Source of the DNA: Oscheius tipulae
Taxonomy: Eukaryota; Nematoda; Chromadorea; Rhabditida; Rhabditidae
DNA length: 64,000 nt
Direction: 5' to 3'
Assembly: GCA_037178975.1 (NCBI GenBank)
Contig: JASJZH010000001.1
Location: 5,936,501 to 6,000,500 of the forward strand
The position numbers and the translations under genes are program-made. Shown one piece after another: positions 11,601 through 24,085 of the stretch (position 1 is the stretch's first letter; each line of letters opens with the position of its first letter). A model generated the notes under the pieces. It made no database searches. It saw only the letters and a program-made list of their open reading frames with translations, and was not told the origin of the DNA.

Positions 11601-14600
11601 TACGTGTTTCACTGGACGGAATCCGTCGTCTCAGCCGGAGATACCGTTCGTCTCTTCGATGATTTGGCTCGGGAATGGGAGGCTGCCTGTCGATATGCCT
11701 GTTCCATCCCGTCGGGCATAGACAAACTGACAGCCACATACACAACCCTCATACGCCTTCTGACAGATCGTCTCGTTATCGAGTACTGGGAGAGGAACGC
11801 AGAGAACATTGCTGAAGAACACTCGACGTCGGATATTAAGCACGATGAGTATGAGAGGGAGGACGATCGTCTGCATCACGTCAGAAATTCGGTGCTGAGC
11901 GCCTGTAGAGAACATGCCAGGACCATTAGAAATGCGAAGGAGCGGATGAAGAGAATCTTTACACTAGTCAGGGACACGATGCTGAAGGATCTGAACAATT
12001 CGGCGGCATTTCGAGTGGCAGATTTTTTCAGCTCAGCCTACTTGGCGAGAAATTTGAAAGGGAGTCATGCTCTAGTAGGTTTCTTCTTTTTTTAGCTCAC
12101 AGGGAAGCATTCCAGATCCGCTTCGGTGACCTCGACGACCACCGTCTTTTGGGGCTGAATGTAGCTGTCTGTGTCGAGTTGAGCCACGTTGAAAATGCTG
12201 AAAAGCTAGTAAAGAGTCTCTGTGAATGCAAGAGGACCCAAGGACTCGGAAATCTGCTGGTTCTGCCCTTCCCAGATCTACGGTATGTAAAACTGAGTCA
12301 TCATAAATGGCTCGTTTTTAGAGAGAAGTGGGAGGGAAGGGAGATCCGTGTGAACATCGACGATGAGGCAGTTATGAGCTTTCGATACATTCGGGTGAGT
12401 CGAAAATATGTTCTGAGAGACTAAAAATGTAAAAAATACAAAAACTATTGTTGTGGAGGGGAATCGAACCGGCATCGTTTGCTCCGCAGTCAACACGTGC
12501 ATTGTTGTGCTAAGTCAAAATACTTAGTAGCGTAATCTTCTTCAGACTGACTACATCTTCGCAGTTGGGGACTTTGACACTCACAGTCACTTCTTCTCTT
12601 CTTCTTCGTCGATCATGGAAAAAGAACTGGCCGCTACTTCCTCCAACGACAATGTGGCAGAGCATTTGGAGGAGCTCACAGTACGAAATGTCATCGGCAA
12701 CTCTATGGAAACCCTTTCAGAGAAACATCGTTGAGCAATGCGGTCGATTGTGGGAAGAAATCCAAAAGATTTCTTACGTCTACGAGCACGAGACTGAGAG
12801 CAAAAAGTACAAAGAGACTATCTGCTCGACTATTCAACAAGCCTTCGATCTCATTTTTGAAGTCCACAGAGATGTGCTGAGGATAGTCAGTGACTCTCAT
12901 AAAAACGTCTTTGGCATGGAGCTGATGAGGCGATCCGTCGAAATTGTTGAGAGGTACTAGGATTCAGTTTGTATCAAAACTGAGCTACCAGATGGCACGA
13001 CCTGGTCAAGTTGATGCGTCCCCGTCCCGTCTCCCACCTCCCCGTTTGGGCGAATCTCGTCTTCAACTTCATTGCCTACATAGCCGATCCCAAATGGACT
13101 CGGTTGCTGGATGAAGAGACTGTAAATGTGAGTTTTGACATGGGTTCTCTACTCAAATAATCTAACAAGCTTTACCTTACAGTGTTTTCGAAAGATTCTT
13201 CCAAATGCCACTTACAGAGATTCGTCAACAAGGTAGAAGAATGTCGCTCCATGATCATATTCGAAGGGGAACAGGCAGCTCAAGTTGGACGCCGGAATGC
13301 CCGAACGAGTTCCTTCGTGACCAGAGCCAAACAGCAAGCCTTCAGTCCAGGCTTGACCAGACGAGCACGACTCGAAGAGGCCGCACAGAAAGTTGACGAA
13401 ATTTCCGCCAAACGGACTCGAGCCGTCTTCGACATGGGAAAGGTCATCGAAACGACGAGCAGGAACAAATTCGACCTGTCCGCCAATATGGATCCGGCCC
13501 GGAAGGCCCCCTTCAAATGGATGCGATTAGAAAAGATCGGTAAGATTGGTAAAGAAGCGGATCTGAAAAGAAATTCAGGCAGCGGAACCTTTGCTGATGT
13601 CTACAAAGCTCTAAACTGTGATGACAAGTGTGTAATCGCTGTCAAGAAGCTGCACGTTGAGAAGAAAGTCCTGCCTATAATCGAGAGGGAGATTGAAATC
13701 TTCAGCACGTTGAAACACGAGAATCTGGTCAAGTATCATGGGTTCCAGGTTGTGCAGGTACTTTTTCATAGAAACTCGCGCTTAATTGACATATAGGAAG
13801 ACATCTATATTCTGATGGAATACTGTGCTGAAGGGACACTGGAACGAATCTGTCGAGAGGTCATGGATATGACTTTGGTCCGAATGTACACCAACTCTCT
13901 GCTCAAGGCTATTGCCTACATTCACAAGATCCAGATCGTTCACCGGGACATCAAACCGGCCAACATTTTCCTCGATCTCCGGAGTCGGTTAAAGCTAGGC
14001 GACTTTGGTTGCTCAGTCAGATTACGGGAACAGGATACAGTACGAGGAGAGCTGGCAGAGTACGCCGGGACCCCGCAGTACATGGTATGGGAGTTTGACA
14101 CTCCAACGAGTGATATTTTCAGGCTCCTGAAGTTCAGACTTATGGCGGAAAGATGGAGGATGGGAGGTTCAGAGGCTATGGAAGAGCTGTGGACATTTGG
14201 AGTCTTGGTTGTGTTGTCCTTCACATGGTCACTGGGCGACTTCCGTGGCCCGAGTGCAACAGCTTCCAGATCACGATGAAAGTGTGTACGGGAGAGAAAC
14301 CCGTCTATCCAGCTCAACCACCTGGAATCTTGAAGAACTTTCTAAATGCCTGCTTCAGTTTTGAGCCTGATCAACGCAAAACGGCCGATCTCTTACTTCA
14401 AGATGCCTTTGCTAATGTACATGTGAGTCAACCTTAAGATATCCTACGTTTACAATGCGCAAAGTAATACAAAACCTGGATCGTAGCCTATCCTCCAGGG
14501 TAGTTTGGCTGTTCATGTTCCTGTCAAAAGACTACCTACCTTTTCTGCCGGAACAAGCTGTCGTGTCCTGAGATTGTCTGTTAAGAGAATCCTGTATCAT

Positions 14601-14747
14601 GAAGCCTCAACTATACAGTCTTACCTCTTCTCCCTTATCTGTTTACTCTCATTTTCTTGTTTACACAATAGCCGTCTCTTTCAGGTCGACGTGGACACCG
14701 TTTACACCAGTTCAAATGGTCTCTCCTCACCGTCTTCTCCTATTTAA
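8609..14747 (+). CDS. MAP3K4: MAP3K4/MEKK4-type MAP kinase kinase kinase (mtk-1 type), multi-exon
   Basis: This is a MAPKKK upstream of p38/JNK stress pathways. The long N-terminal region carries blocks typical of MEKK4, and the C-terminus (about 13520-14437) is a protein kinase domain. The glycine loop reads GSGTFADVYKA; the lysine is in CVIAVKKL; the gatekeeper region is ILMEYCAEGTLE; the catalytic loop is HRDIKPANIF; the magnesium loop is LGDFGCSVRL; the APE motif is rebuilt across an intron near 14083-14123; then VDIWSLGCVV. The start follows a TTTTAG acceptor directly. Reading through near 14425 ends at TAA 14435-14437. Splicing at GTGAGT to the exon after TTTCAG near 14685 keeps frame and ends at 14745-14747, which I prefer. 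An intron of about 690 bases (9604-10296) and two others hold tRNA-like sequences. AATAAA lies at 14850-14855. Confidence 0.87.
9819..9893 (-). other. tRNA-like sequence, antisense in the long MAP3K4 intron
   Basis: Read on the minus strand, TAGCTTTACTTGG (9870-9882) resembles an A box and GGGTTCAAACC resembles a B box. The T-arm CATGG-GTTCAAA-CCGTG at 9827-9843 gives a five-pair stem with one G-T pair. No matching acceptor stem is seen, so it looks decayed or partial. Confidence 0.4.
11449..11520 (-). other. tRNA-Tyr-like sequence, antisense in a MAP3K4 intron
   Basis: On the minus strand the T-arm is CGGG-TTCGACT-CCCG (11456-11470), with a perfect four-pair stem and a seven-base loop. The anticodon loop CTGTAGA would give anticodon GTA at 11483-11485. 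The D-arm and acceptor stem are poor, so this is likely a tRNA-Tyr pseudogene. Confidence 0.5.
12451..12520 (-). other. tRNA-like sequence, antisense in a MAP3K4 intron
   Basis: The minus strand contains a good B box, GCCGGTTCGATTCCCC (12458-12473), and an anticodon-loop-like CTGCGGA. The 5' half is weak: no clear A box and no matching acceptor stem. It is probably a decayed tRNA gene. Confidence 0.4.
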
Positions 14748-15397
14748 TTATATGTACTTTCAATGAGCTTTACCCCCACCATCAATCTCCCAAAGGAATC
14801 TCTGTGATCTGAACCCAGTGCTCTCAAACCTCTCTCAACGTGCCTTTGCAATAAAGTTTTTGACCTATTCTCACTCGAATTGACTGTTCGTCGGTATCTC
14901 GATACTATTCTTTATTGATTATTACTATTTTGACAACTGTCGGGCAGTTTGCCACGTCTGTATTCATGACCAGTCCATTTCTATCGTGCTGACGAAACGA
15001 ATAATTCTTGACTCAGCGCCTTATCAATAGAGCATCTTTTCTTGGACATTCTGGTTACTTTTCTGTCTTGTAAGGAGGACAGAAAGGTGAAAAACTCTTT
15101 CGACTGTGAAACAGAGAGATTTGCTTTAGTTGTAAAATTCTTCTTGGACACCAAAAATGACAGAGACTGTGGCTTCAAAACAGTTCAGCTCATGCTTCCG
15201 TGCCTTTCCTCCTCACAAGCTGTTAGAATTCACGATATTTTCATAGCTTTGAACTTTGTAGAATGCATAAAAGTACGTTTTTGAACTTATCAAATACTGC
15301 AAAAGATTTTTTTGGAGCTTCCAAGAAGGTAACTTTCGTCTAAAAAATCGATTTTTTTTTTCTTTGTCTAGAACTAACAGCTTCTCACTTTTCAGAA
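14748..15397. other. Intergenic: 3' flank of MAP3K4 and upstream region of Ste24
   Basis: AATAAA at 14850-14855 fits the 3' end of the kinase transcript. The rest is AT-rich and has no open frame I can support. A TTTTCAG acceptor lies two bases before the Ste24 start codon. Confidence 0.5.
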
Positions 15398-17193
15398 ATG
15401 TTTGAGCCGTCCTGCCTCTTTAAGAGTCTGCTGGCCGTCAACTGGGCAATCTTCCTGTGGGAACTCTACCTCGACTACCGACAGTATCTCGTCCACAAGG
15501 AGAATGAAAAGCGGCCGACTAAGGTGAAGGATATCATCACGGAGGAGGAATACGCCAAGGCGCGAGCTTACAAGCTCGACAAGCATGCCTTCGGCTTCGC
15601 GAACGACGTCTTTGACCAGCTGTTGACGACGGTCATTCTCACTAGTGGATTCATGCCCTGGCTTTGGAACTTCTCGGCAGCTTTTCCGGGACAGGCTGTC
15701 GTCTTCGTCCTGTTAAACACGGTCGTTCACACCGTCCTGGGAATGCCGTGGGAGATGTACGACACCTTCGTTATCGAGGAACAGCACGGTTTTAACAAAC
15801 AAACTATCGGATTCTATCTCTGGGATCAGGTGAGTCTCACTTCACCCACTTTTTTAACAACAAAAACATCGTTTCAGGCCAAGAAGCAGCTGGTCAGTTT
15901 CGCCATCACGGCACCGATCATCCTGATTCTCGAATGGATTGTAGACAACGGCGGTCCGTACTTCTTCGTCTACGTCTGGGCCTTCGTCTCCGTCGTCATT
16001 TTCATTCTGCTGACCGTCTATCCGGCCTTCATTGCCCCGCTCTTCGACAAGTACATTCCCCTGCCCGACGGAGAGTTGAAGACGGCCATCGAGAAGCTAG
16101 CCGCCTCGTTGCACTACCCTCTCACCAAACTCTACGTGGTTCACGGATCAAAACGCTCTGCTCACAGCAATGCATACATGTATGGCTTTTGGAAAAACAA
16201 GAGGATCGTGCTCTACGACACGCTGCTGAGCGGAGAAGAGAAGGAGAAGGTCATGAAGGAATGTGCCAAGGAGGGTGAGAAACCCGAGGAGATGGACGAG
16301 CAGGATAAGGTCAGTTGCTAATGTTCTGTCAGTTGGCTCTTTCTGTGTCTTTTGTCTCAGTCCGCTCATGTTAGACAGTCTCTATATGGACCAGGTACTA
16401 ACGGTCCTCAGAGGTCTACAGTAACTTTAGTTGTCCTTTCTTGTCCAATAGTCAATCCTATCTGTCCGTTGTTCTGTCCTTTGCCTTTTGACTCTTTACC
16501 ATACTTACCGTTTCAGGAACCAGCATACGTCAAGGTATACATTAGTCAGAAGTTTCTAGATACGATACAATGTAGTCATATTGCCAGACTGTAGACCTAA
16601 ATTTTCGAATAGACTTCGTTTAAAATCTAGCACCTTCTAGGCTGACTATAATGAGTAGTACTGACATTACTTTTTTTTATTTCCAGGCTCGCGGAATGTC
16701 GAACAACGAGGTGGTGGCTGTGCTCGGCCACGAGCTCGGTCATTGGGCTCTCAGTCACACGCTGATCAATCTGGTCATCACCGAGGTCAACATGCTCTTC
16801 ATGTTTGCCGTCTTCGGCTACTTCTACAAGTGGAAGGCTCTCTACGTGGCTTTTGGCTTCGACTCTACTCCCACCATCGTCGGTCTTCTGCTCGTGTTCC
16901 AGTACGTGATGGCCCTCTACAACCAGTTGACAGGTGACTCTTGACTTTGAACTGATCTAACTTTTCTGTCAGGTTTCCTCATGTCCATCCACTCGCGTCG
17001 CTGTGAATTCGGAGCTGATGCCTTTGCAGCCGAGCTCGGCTACGCTCCGCAGCTCTGTACTGCCTTGACGAAGCTCAGCAAGGACAATCTCTCGCTGCCA
17101 ATTGACGATCATCTCTACTCCATGTTCAACCATTCCCATCCGCCCATTGTCGAGCGCATCGCGGCTCTCGAGAAGATGAAGAAGAAGGAATAA
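15398..17193 (+). CDS. ZMPSTE24: CAAX prenyl protease 1, Ste24/ZMPSTE24 family
   Basis: This is an integral membrane zinc metalloprotease of the ER and inner nuclear membrane that trims prenylated CAAX proteins, and lamin A precursor in vertebrates. Four exons (15398-15829, 15878-16309, 16687-16933, 16973-17193) join in frame to 443 residues, close to the family size of about 475. The zinc motif HELGH falls at residues 303-307 and the third ligand is Glu382 in CEFGADAF. Several hydrophobic spans precede the zinc motif (for example AVVFVLLNTVVHTVLG and IILILEWIV). The protein ends in a Lys/Glu tail. The acceptor TTTTCAG lies two bases before the ATG. AATAAA at 17244-17249 follows the stop. The second intron may contain an 18-base cassette exon. 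Confidence 0.96.
16517..16534 (+). other. Candidate in-frame 18-base microexon in Ste24 intron 2
   Basis: The bases between TTTCAG and GTATAC encode Glu-Pro-Ala-Tyr-Val-Lys. Both flanking introns are phase 0, so inclusion would add six residues just before the zinc motif. Vertebrate ZMPSTE24 has a longer charged loop at this point. This is inference from splice signals only. Confidence 0.3.
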
Positions 17194-17732
17194 ACGACAA
17201 TTTTATCTGTATCACTTTCACAACCGGGCTTACTTTTGTTCTGTAATAAATTTTTTAATAGAAAACTTTCTCTTCCTTCTTCCTTAATTCCGGAAACAAT
17301 CTTTGTTTTCCTTGTTTTCTCGTTTTTTTTGCATTATCTTTGCTAGTCGTAACGTGGAGAACAATTTCACCAAGTCTTGTGCAACTTTTCTCAAGCAACA
17401 TGGCAGAAATGAATCATCTTGTTCATCCACAGGTCTAAAAGCAAACAAATTACATTCTCATAATTCTTCTCCGTATGGTCATGCAACTGTTCATCAAGTT
17501 TACTTGTTTGTTTCTATTACCGATCACCAGCGCTCCAGCCTCATTTGCGCCATAAAATTGTTGAATCTCGAACGGGAGGCTTCGAAAATCGTGACCACGT
17601 ACTTTTGCGTATTTCTCATCTGTCCTGCGGAGATCAGCTGCTCGATTTGTCAATGTTCTTCGATGAGATCTTGTTTCTCTCTCGTGTTTTCCCTGTGTAA
17701 CTTTATTTCGATATTAATGTGGAGGTTCCAGG
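17194..17732. other. Intergenic or 5' UTR between Ste24 and NDRG
   Basis: It holds the Ste24 poly(A) signal and a long pyrimidine-rich stretch. No gene is supported. A TTCCAG acceptor sits one base before the NDRG start codon. Confidence 0.45.
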
Positions 17733-19480
17733 ATGTCGAACATGGAGATGCACTCCTTCACGCGCGAAATGCAGCCTCTGGTAGAGTCGGCAGCTACAAA
17801 TATGTCCGAGGTGAGCTTTTTTTTTGCCTAAAGAATCACTTTTATTCGTCAAAAAGCATTAAATAATAGGGAGAAAAAAACTTCTTTTTTCCAGGAAAAA
17901 GTCAGTACAGCCTTCGGAAACGTGAAGGTGACAATCTATGGCGATCGCAAAAAGCTGCCTCTGGTCACATTCCACGACCTCGGCTTGGATTGTCAGTTTT
18001 TAGTTTCGCTCTTGTTATTGTGCTCATTTTCAGCGGAAAGCAACTTCCAAAACTTCTTCCAGTACGTTTCGATCGCCGAGTTTACTGAAAAGTTCTGCGT
18101 CTACAACATAAATGCTCCAGGACAGGAAGTCGATGCTCAGCGACTTCCCGATGAGTAAGTTTTGTTGTTTTCACTTGCTTCTCGTAGTGCTCTGTCGTGC
18201 GATTTTGTTTTGATACTAGAAAATATCAATTTCGCAACTTCCGGTGCGTGCAAATGCTGAGTCAGAGCTGCCCGAAGTGTCATTAGTCAAATCAAATGAA
18301 AGACAAATCACCGATACAGTTTGTCTAGAATCCTGTGAAGGCCAAGAAAAACGACTACAATTACCATTTTTCAGCTTCTCCTTCCCCTCGATGGAAGGAC
18401 TGGCCAAGATTGTCGAGACTGTCGCCGATTACTTCAGCATCAAGTCGATGATATGCTTCGGAGTTGGAGTCGGAGCCAATGTTCTCCTCCGTTTTGCTGT
18501 AAGCTCTTCCAATTTCCCATTCAGTTAATTCAATTTTTCAGCTCCTCAACCAAAGACGCGTAGACGCACTCATTCTCGTGAACTGCAATGCCCAGCAGGC
18601 TGGATGGATTGAATGGGGATACGAGAAGGTATCGTTTTAGAAGTTCATTTTCTAAATGTGTACCATCAATCGGTAGAAACTGCTGGCTTTGTTTGTCTAT
18701 CAGCTGATCTGCTAAGATAAACAGTGGACATCTGGTTTGCAATAGCTCAGGAGAGAAAGTGCTTCGAATGAACAGCTTTCACAAATTATACCCAAAAATT
18801 AACAAAGATACTCTTACTAGGAACCCTTAAAAGTTAAAAGATTCGGGACTGTTACAGAGACTAACGATGAAAATGATTGCAGATGAACATGCGTTATCTG
18901 CGAGGCTCCGGAATGACGTCGTTCACCGTCGACTACCTAATGTGGCACCATTTCGGACGCCGCATCGACGAGTGTAACACGGACATCGTTCGCCAGTACC
19001 GCGTTTACTTCCAGCATCTGCCCAATCCGACCAATTTGGCCGCTTTCATCGAGTCCTATACAACGTGGGTCGCCTTTTTTACGCCTCCAAGTCCGTTTTC
19101 AGTCGCTCCCCCATACATTTCTCGCGCGACGGTCACAGCGGTCCCCAACTCGACGTGCCCGTACTCCAGATCGTCGGCAGCGGCAGTGCCTTCATCAACG
19201 AGACGGTCGATGTCAATACGAAGCTGGACCCGTCGAAGTCGGACTGGATCAAAGTCTCTGACTCGTGTGGACTCGTCCTCGATGATCGTCCGGAAGCTGT
19301 CACTGAGAGTATGATGCTCTTCCTCCAGGGCCTTGGATACTGTAAGTTTTTCAAGTTTCCAGATATTTATGATGTTCATTTCCAGTCCCCACAATGAACG
19401 TTGTCAAGCTGATGAAAAAGATCCACGAGGCTCAGACCGGCTCCTATTCGGCCACAGAATCGACGATTGCTGAGTGCTAG
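17733..19480 (+). CDS. NDRG-family protein (alpha/beta-hydrolase fold, catalytically inactive family)
   Basis: This is an N-myc downstream-regulated gene family member. Such proteins are cytoplasmic, linked to stress and differentiation, and have an alpha/beta-hydrolase fold without a working triad. Diagnostic blocks are TAFGNVKVTIYGD, LPLVTFHDLGLD, FCVYNINAPGQE, CFGVGVGANVLLRFA (in place of the nucleophile elbow), DALILVNCNAQQAGWIEW and VPVLQIVGSG. All introns are short except the one before the exon that opens with MNMRYLRGSG (about 18883), which spans roughly 250 bases. The intron 19072-19109 (GTGGGT to TTTTCAG) restores the frame between ESYTT and RSPIHFSRDGHSG. The last codons are GCT GAG TGC TAG. 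C. elegans ZK1073.1 is the same family, by recall. Confidence 0.9.
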
Positions 19481-20347
19481 AGAAGAAGACGATTTTCCCC
19501 TACGAGATTCTTGCATTTACTTCACTTTTTCGTGCCACCCCAGTTTTAGCTGCTTCTGCGCGAATCCGCTCATGATCCTCAGATTGTATAGCTTTCTCGC
19601 TCACCCCTCTCTTTAATCAACTCCATTTCTAGTCCCTATTTGTGTGTAGTAGTATACGTTTTATTCATCTATGCCTTTTGAGGCAACCATTGCTCGTAGT
19701 AAAAACGCTTTTACCCTTCTTAATTTTCATTCCCAGCCAGAAATTGCAATGTTTTCACCTGATATCTACTATTTTTTGTGCTAGAAAATTCATCAATGTC
19801 ACATGCCTTTCCATACATGTGCCATTTTGTTAGGAAAACAGGACTATACAATTCTGTTGTGTGCGATTCAAAACCCACAGTCAAGTGATTTCTGGGAGAT
19901 TTTTGAGACCTCTTTACCTGCGGGAAGGAAGTGAAGAATGAGCCGCCCAGCACGGTTCTTGACTGATTTCGAAACATTGTTCTCCGAGATTGCCTTTTGT
20001 GAGCAACATGAGCGAAGCTTCATTTAGTTTCGCATAGTTAATTTCGAAAATCGGTGGCCAGTTTATCGAGAATGCGTAGTACTAGACCAGTGACAGCGAA
20101 TTATTTAAGGGTATGACTATTTTGACGACAATCGAGCGCAAAATTTGGTGTTTCAGCCGAAGCCCATGATTTTAAGCCGATTTTCTTACCAGAGCTGGTG
20201 TTATTTTGTGGCAAAATTACCTAGGTAGAACCAAGTCTCTTCGATATACTCGAAAATCAGCACGCTAGGCCGATTGATCAATGAGAGGTTGTTCTCTCGT
20301 CGAGTCTTCGAAATCATCTCATTTTATAAAAACTCAAATTTGCAGAA
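19481..20347. other. Intergenic region between NDRG and INTS8
   Basis: About 870 bases without a supported open frame. On the minus strand a GGTTTTGAATC near 19866-19876 resembles a B box, but no A box accompanies it. A TTTGCAG acceptor lies two bases before the INTS8 start codon. Confidence 0.4.
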
Positions 20348-23300
20348 ATGGATGTGTATCCGAAGGACCGTCTGGTCCAGGAGAATTGGATGGAGCCAGC
20401 GGACAACTGGCTCCAATACTTCATAGACGGGCAGAAGTTTGAGGAGATTTTGAATGACGCTATTGGCAACAAAGGTGAGAACAATTTTCGATGTTTTTAA
20501 CGAAAAACTCTGCAGAACTTCTTGCCCGACTGACGACTCAGTTCGCCGAGCAGGCCACAAACACGGAAGCCGAGGAAAAGGCCCTCCTTGCGAAGAATTT
20601 CCCGCCGGAAGATGTCCAGTACTACAGCAGGAAGAGCGCCTGTCTCTGGCTCTGTTCCATGGCATGTTTCGCGGCCAATAAATGGGACTATGTCTATCTG
20701 CTGGACAATTTGTTGGTTCCATTTCCCTTACCCACAAAAACTAGCAAATTCCAGCGACTTTCTTACCGTCAAGCCTATCATTGAATACGTCAAGCGAACC
20801 TTCAACGACTTTGAGCTTACAGCCGATGCCACCTTCGGCAACTGGCTCTGGGACAAGTTCTGTCTGGCTGTTCTCGTCAAGAATCGTGTGCCGCCGCCAT
20901 TCCCGAAACAGACGGTGCAGAATCCCAATATCAAGACCTCGCCAGGTACTTTTTGGATGCTGGACGTGAAATATTATTTGGCTTGCAGATATGGTAATTC
21001 TTCGCTACGAGGCCAACGTCCGAGCCATCGCAGAGCTGCAGATTCAGCTGTCTAGAGTAGGTTTTTGGTGATTTACCGAGTTTTTAGCCTTTAGAACTGT
21101 TAGCGATCCTAATGCTCCCCTTTTTTTTCCAGTACGTACAAGCGATAGAAGGCCAGACGAAAGAGGGCACTACCATCTACGTTCCCGGCTGGAAGTGCTT
21201 CTACGAGCCATTCAAGGGGGGAGCAGCTAAAGCCCTCAATATCGGAATTCTCGGCCAAGATGTCCTCGTCCTGGGAGCCCCCAAACCCCAGCTCTCCCTT
21301 CAAATCGACATGATCTCAACGGAGGAGGTGGCCAACAGGGCCCGATTCGACATGACCGTCTACTATTTCGATGACGAGAAACATACGAAAAGCTGTGCAG
21401 ATTTCATGAAAATGGTTCGTCGTCCCTGATTGCTGTGACATTGGCTTTAGGTAAAAGACGGCGGAAGCCATCCACTAACCAACATCGATCCGAATCAGGC
21501 AGCAGGATATCGTCTAGCTCTGGGACTGGCCAAATTGCCTGCTGATAAGGTAAAATTTTAATTCAAAGAGCTCTCTCTGGTATCACGCTCAAAAAAAGTC
21601 AATAAACCTGTCTTGTAGAAACTCGAAGCTGCCCGCAGAAAGTTCGCAATCAAGCGATCGAGGCAGCACCTCGATGCTGATGAAGCAACAAAGGTATTCT
21701 CCCTTTCTCAAATTTATTACATGAACCTGCTCCAGATGACCAACCTGGCCTGCCAGGTAATCGAGCAGAAGCCGGTCCTGATTCGCCAGCAAGTCAGCAA
21801 CAGTGAACTCTTTCTACAGTCGCTGAGGATACAGCTTCGATACATGAAGAACGAGGTGGAGAGGCGCAGAGCTCTGGCCCTGCTCTACTACTTCTGTGCC
21901 ACCATTGCCGGCTTCCGCGAACAATACGAGCGACTGGGACTGCCGGAAGAGTGGAGGAGAGGAATAGTCACCGGAGCGCCGAGGATACCGACCTGTTCCT
22001 TCATCAAGGAGATTGTCAAGGGTACGCTAACAGAGTCGTAAAATCTACACAAATTTTAGCTCTCGTGACCGGCCAAAGCATCTGGAATCCGTACTGGGCC
22101 ATGATCACATCGTTCAATGTGGAGGAGGTGGCCACGGCTGTCAAAACGCTCCAGACCCCACCGACACGGGAGGCCTTCTCCAGATCTAGAATGTTCAGGA
22201 TCCCTGCCAGAGTAGGAGTCTAGTATATGCTTTAAGCCAAATTTTAGTTCCGCTATCCCGAGGCCCTGGCCGAATATGTCGGCAATGCCAATCGTCCAGT
22301 CATTGAATTGAACGCCGTTCTTCTAGGCAAGACTAGTCAACTAAGCCGTATGCATGTATGTTCCTTTGATTATCGTAAAAACCTAAAAATTTCTAGAATT
22401 TCGCGGAATGGGACCGATTCGCCAGCGATTTGCCCGCGATTATTGGGGCCGAAATGGGAGCGAAACTGCTGCTGGAGGCCACAAATGTCAGGAACTGCTA
22501 CTACAATCACAAGATCCATTTCGCTTGTGAGAGCTTCGAGTTGCGGATGTTCCTACAGCAGCAGCAGGTCGTCAAGGGCAAGTTTGCACAGACTTGTCTC
22601 GCCTATCCCCAACTCACCAAACAGGTTAGATTCCGATTTCTTAATGCATAAAATGAGCTTTAAAGACACTGGCCTTCCTGCTGAACACGAAAGACTTTGA
22701 ATATTTGGTCAAGATCGAGTAAGTTAGCTATTTACAACTTCCCGAAAGCATCAAATTTTAGGCTGACTCATCCGCTGGTAGTCGCTGCCAAGCTCCTAGC
22801 TGCTTTTGGGACACGCGGAGGGCATCTTGACGCCACAATGGCCGAATTCCTTGCAGTCTGGCTGAAGTACGTCAAGCCTCTTCTAGAAAGCAAACCCGTG
22901 CCGCGACGAGACCGCGAGATGGCTGCCTATCGTGAGAATGTGAAGCTGCGCTCGGAATTTGTCTCCTTCCTCAAACTTATACGAGTAGGGTTCTTGTGTT
23001 TCAATAATTCGGATTTGCAGGAGCCAAGTCTGCTACTCTTCCTCGTCAGCTTCTTCGCCCATCTCTACAATTCTCTTCTGGTCGGCGACAAGAAGCCACA
23101 CATGAAGCTCTTTGTCCAGCAAACTTCCCTTTTTCCGACGGATTACGAGTAACTTTTTCGTTTTCTTGGGGGTTTGCACACCAAAAAAGCCTGTTACAAG
23201 GCCCTGCAAGCTCCTAAACTGCCCTGATAAAGATCTCCTAGGCTGATCCAGCCGCACGTGGAGACCATCACCGAATGCCTTGGGAGTTTGCTCCAGATTG

Positions 23301-24085
23301 GCCTCGAGATCAATCCCTGCAACGCGTTCTGGATCAGGACAGCTGCCGATTTTAAATATTGTTAGTTTTCCTTATGTTCCCGCCAAAAACCATAAACGTT
23401 TAGCTCGAAATGACGTGGAAGGAGCGGCTATTTTCTACGTGGAGGCAGTTCTGGCCTCGACCCCTACCGGCTACCCGCCCTTCCCGGATAATGTGATTGA
23501 CGACACGGTACGGGTGCTCCTTACTCATTTCATTGGCATATTTAAGATGTGGAGCCGGCTGCGGGTCTGTTTGAATCGAGCCAATCAGCACACGATGGCT
23601 GCACTGGTCTGTCAGCCGATGAAGAGACGCGGAGAGGATTACATCAAGGCGGCAAAGGCTTGTTTCTCTTTTATAAGAATATACAACAAAATTCCAGATC
23701 TTATCAAGTCAGACGACGCTGGACGCGAGCTCGGAATGCTTCACTATGCTCTGGGATCTCGGCTTAGCCGAGGAGCTCGGAAGCGTCTACGCCCGTCTCA
23801 AGCAGAACAATCAGCTGGCCAGATTGGTACGTTTATTTTGGTAGCTGAATGAATTGAAGACCATATCCCAATCGCCAATGTTTTGTCACTTGTTTGGACA
23901 TTATACAATATGAGCTTATTTGAATGGCCAAGGCGTCAAAATGTTCAGTTTTTCAGCAAAGATGGATTTCGAAAGGCTCGCTTCATCCGTCGAATCGTAT
24001 CGAGATCCTCCTCCGCGAGCAGAATCGTCGTTGTGAGCTGATGATCCGCACCCTGGCTGCCAGTCTCTTTAACACCAATCTCTAG
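20348..24085 (+). CDS. INTS8: Integrator complex subunit 8, multi-exon
   Basis: This is a helical scaffold subunit of the Integrator complex, which terminates snRNA and attenuated mRNA transcription and docks PP2A onto RNA polymerase II. The body is largely alpha-helical without enzymatic motifs. The best match is the C-terminal third: FVSFLKLIREPSLLLFLVS, then INPCNAFWIRTAADF, then AAIFYVEAVLAST. These follow the order and spacing of human INTS8 (KKLREPLVLTIILSLF, INPNNHSWLIIQAD, AALHYYLQAG). The N-terminal half is more divergent. The conserved start near the N-terminus reads ENWMEPADNWLQYF. Introns are short throughout. The stop is TAG at 24083-24085. Confidence rests on the C-terminal blocks. 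Confidence 0.8.
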
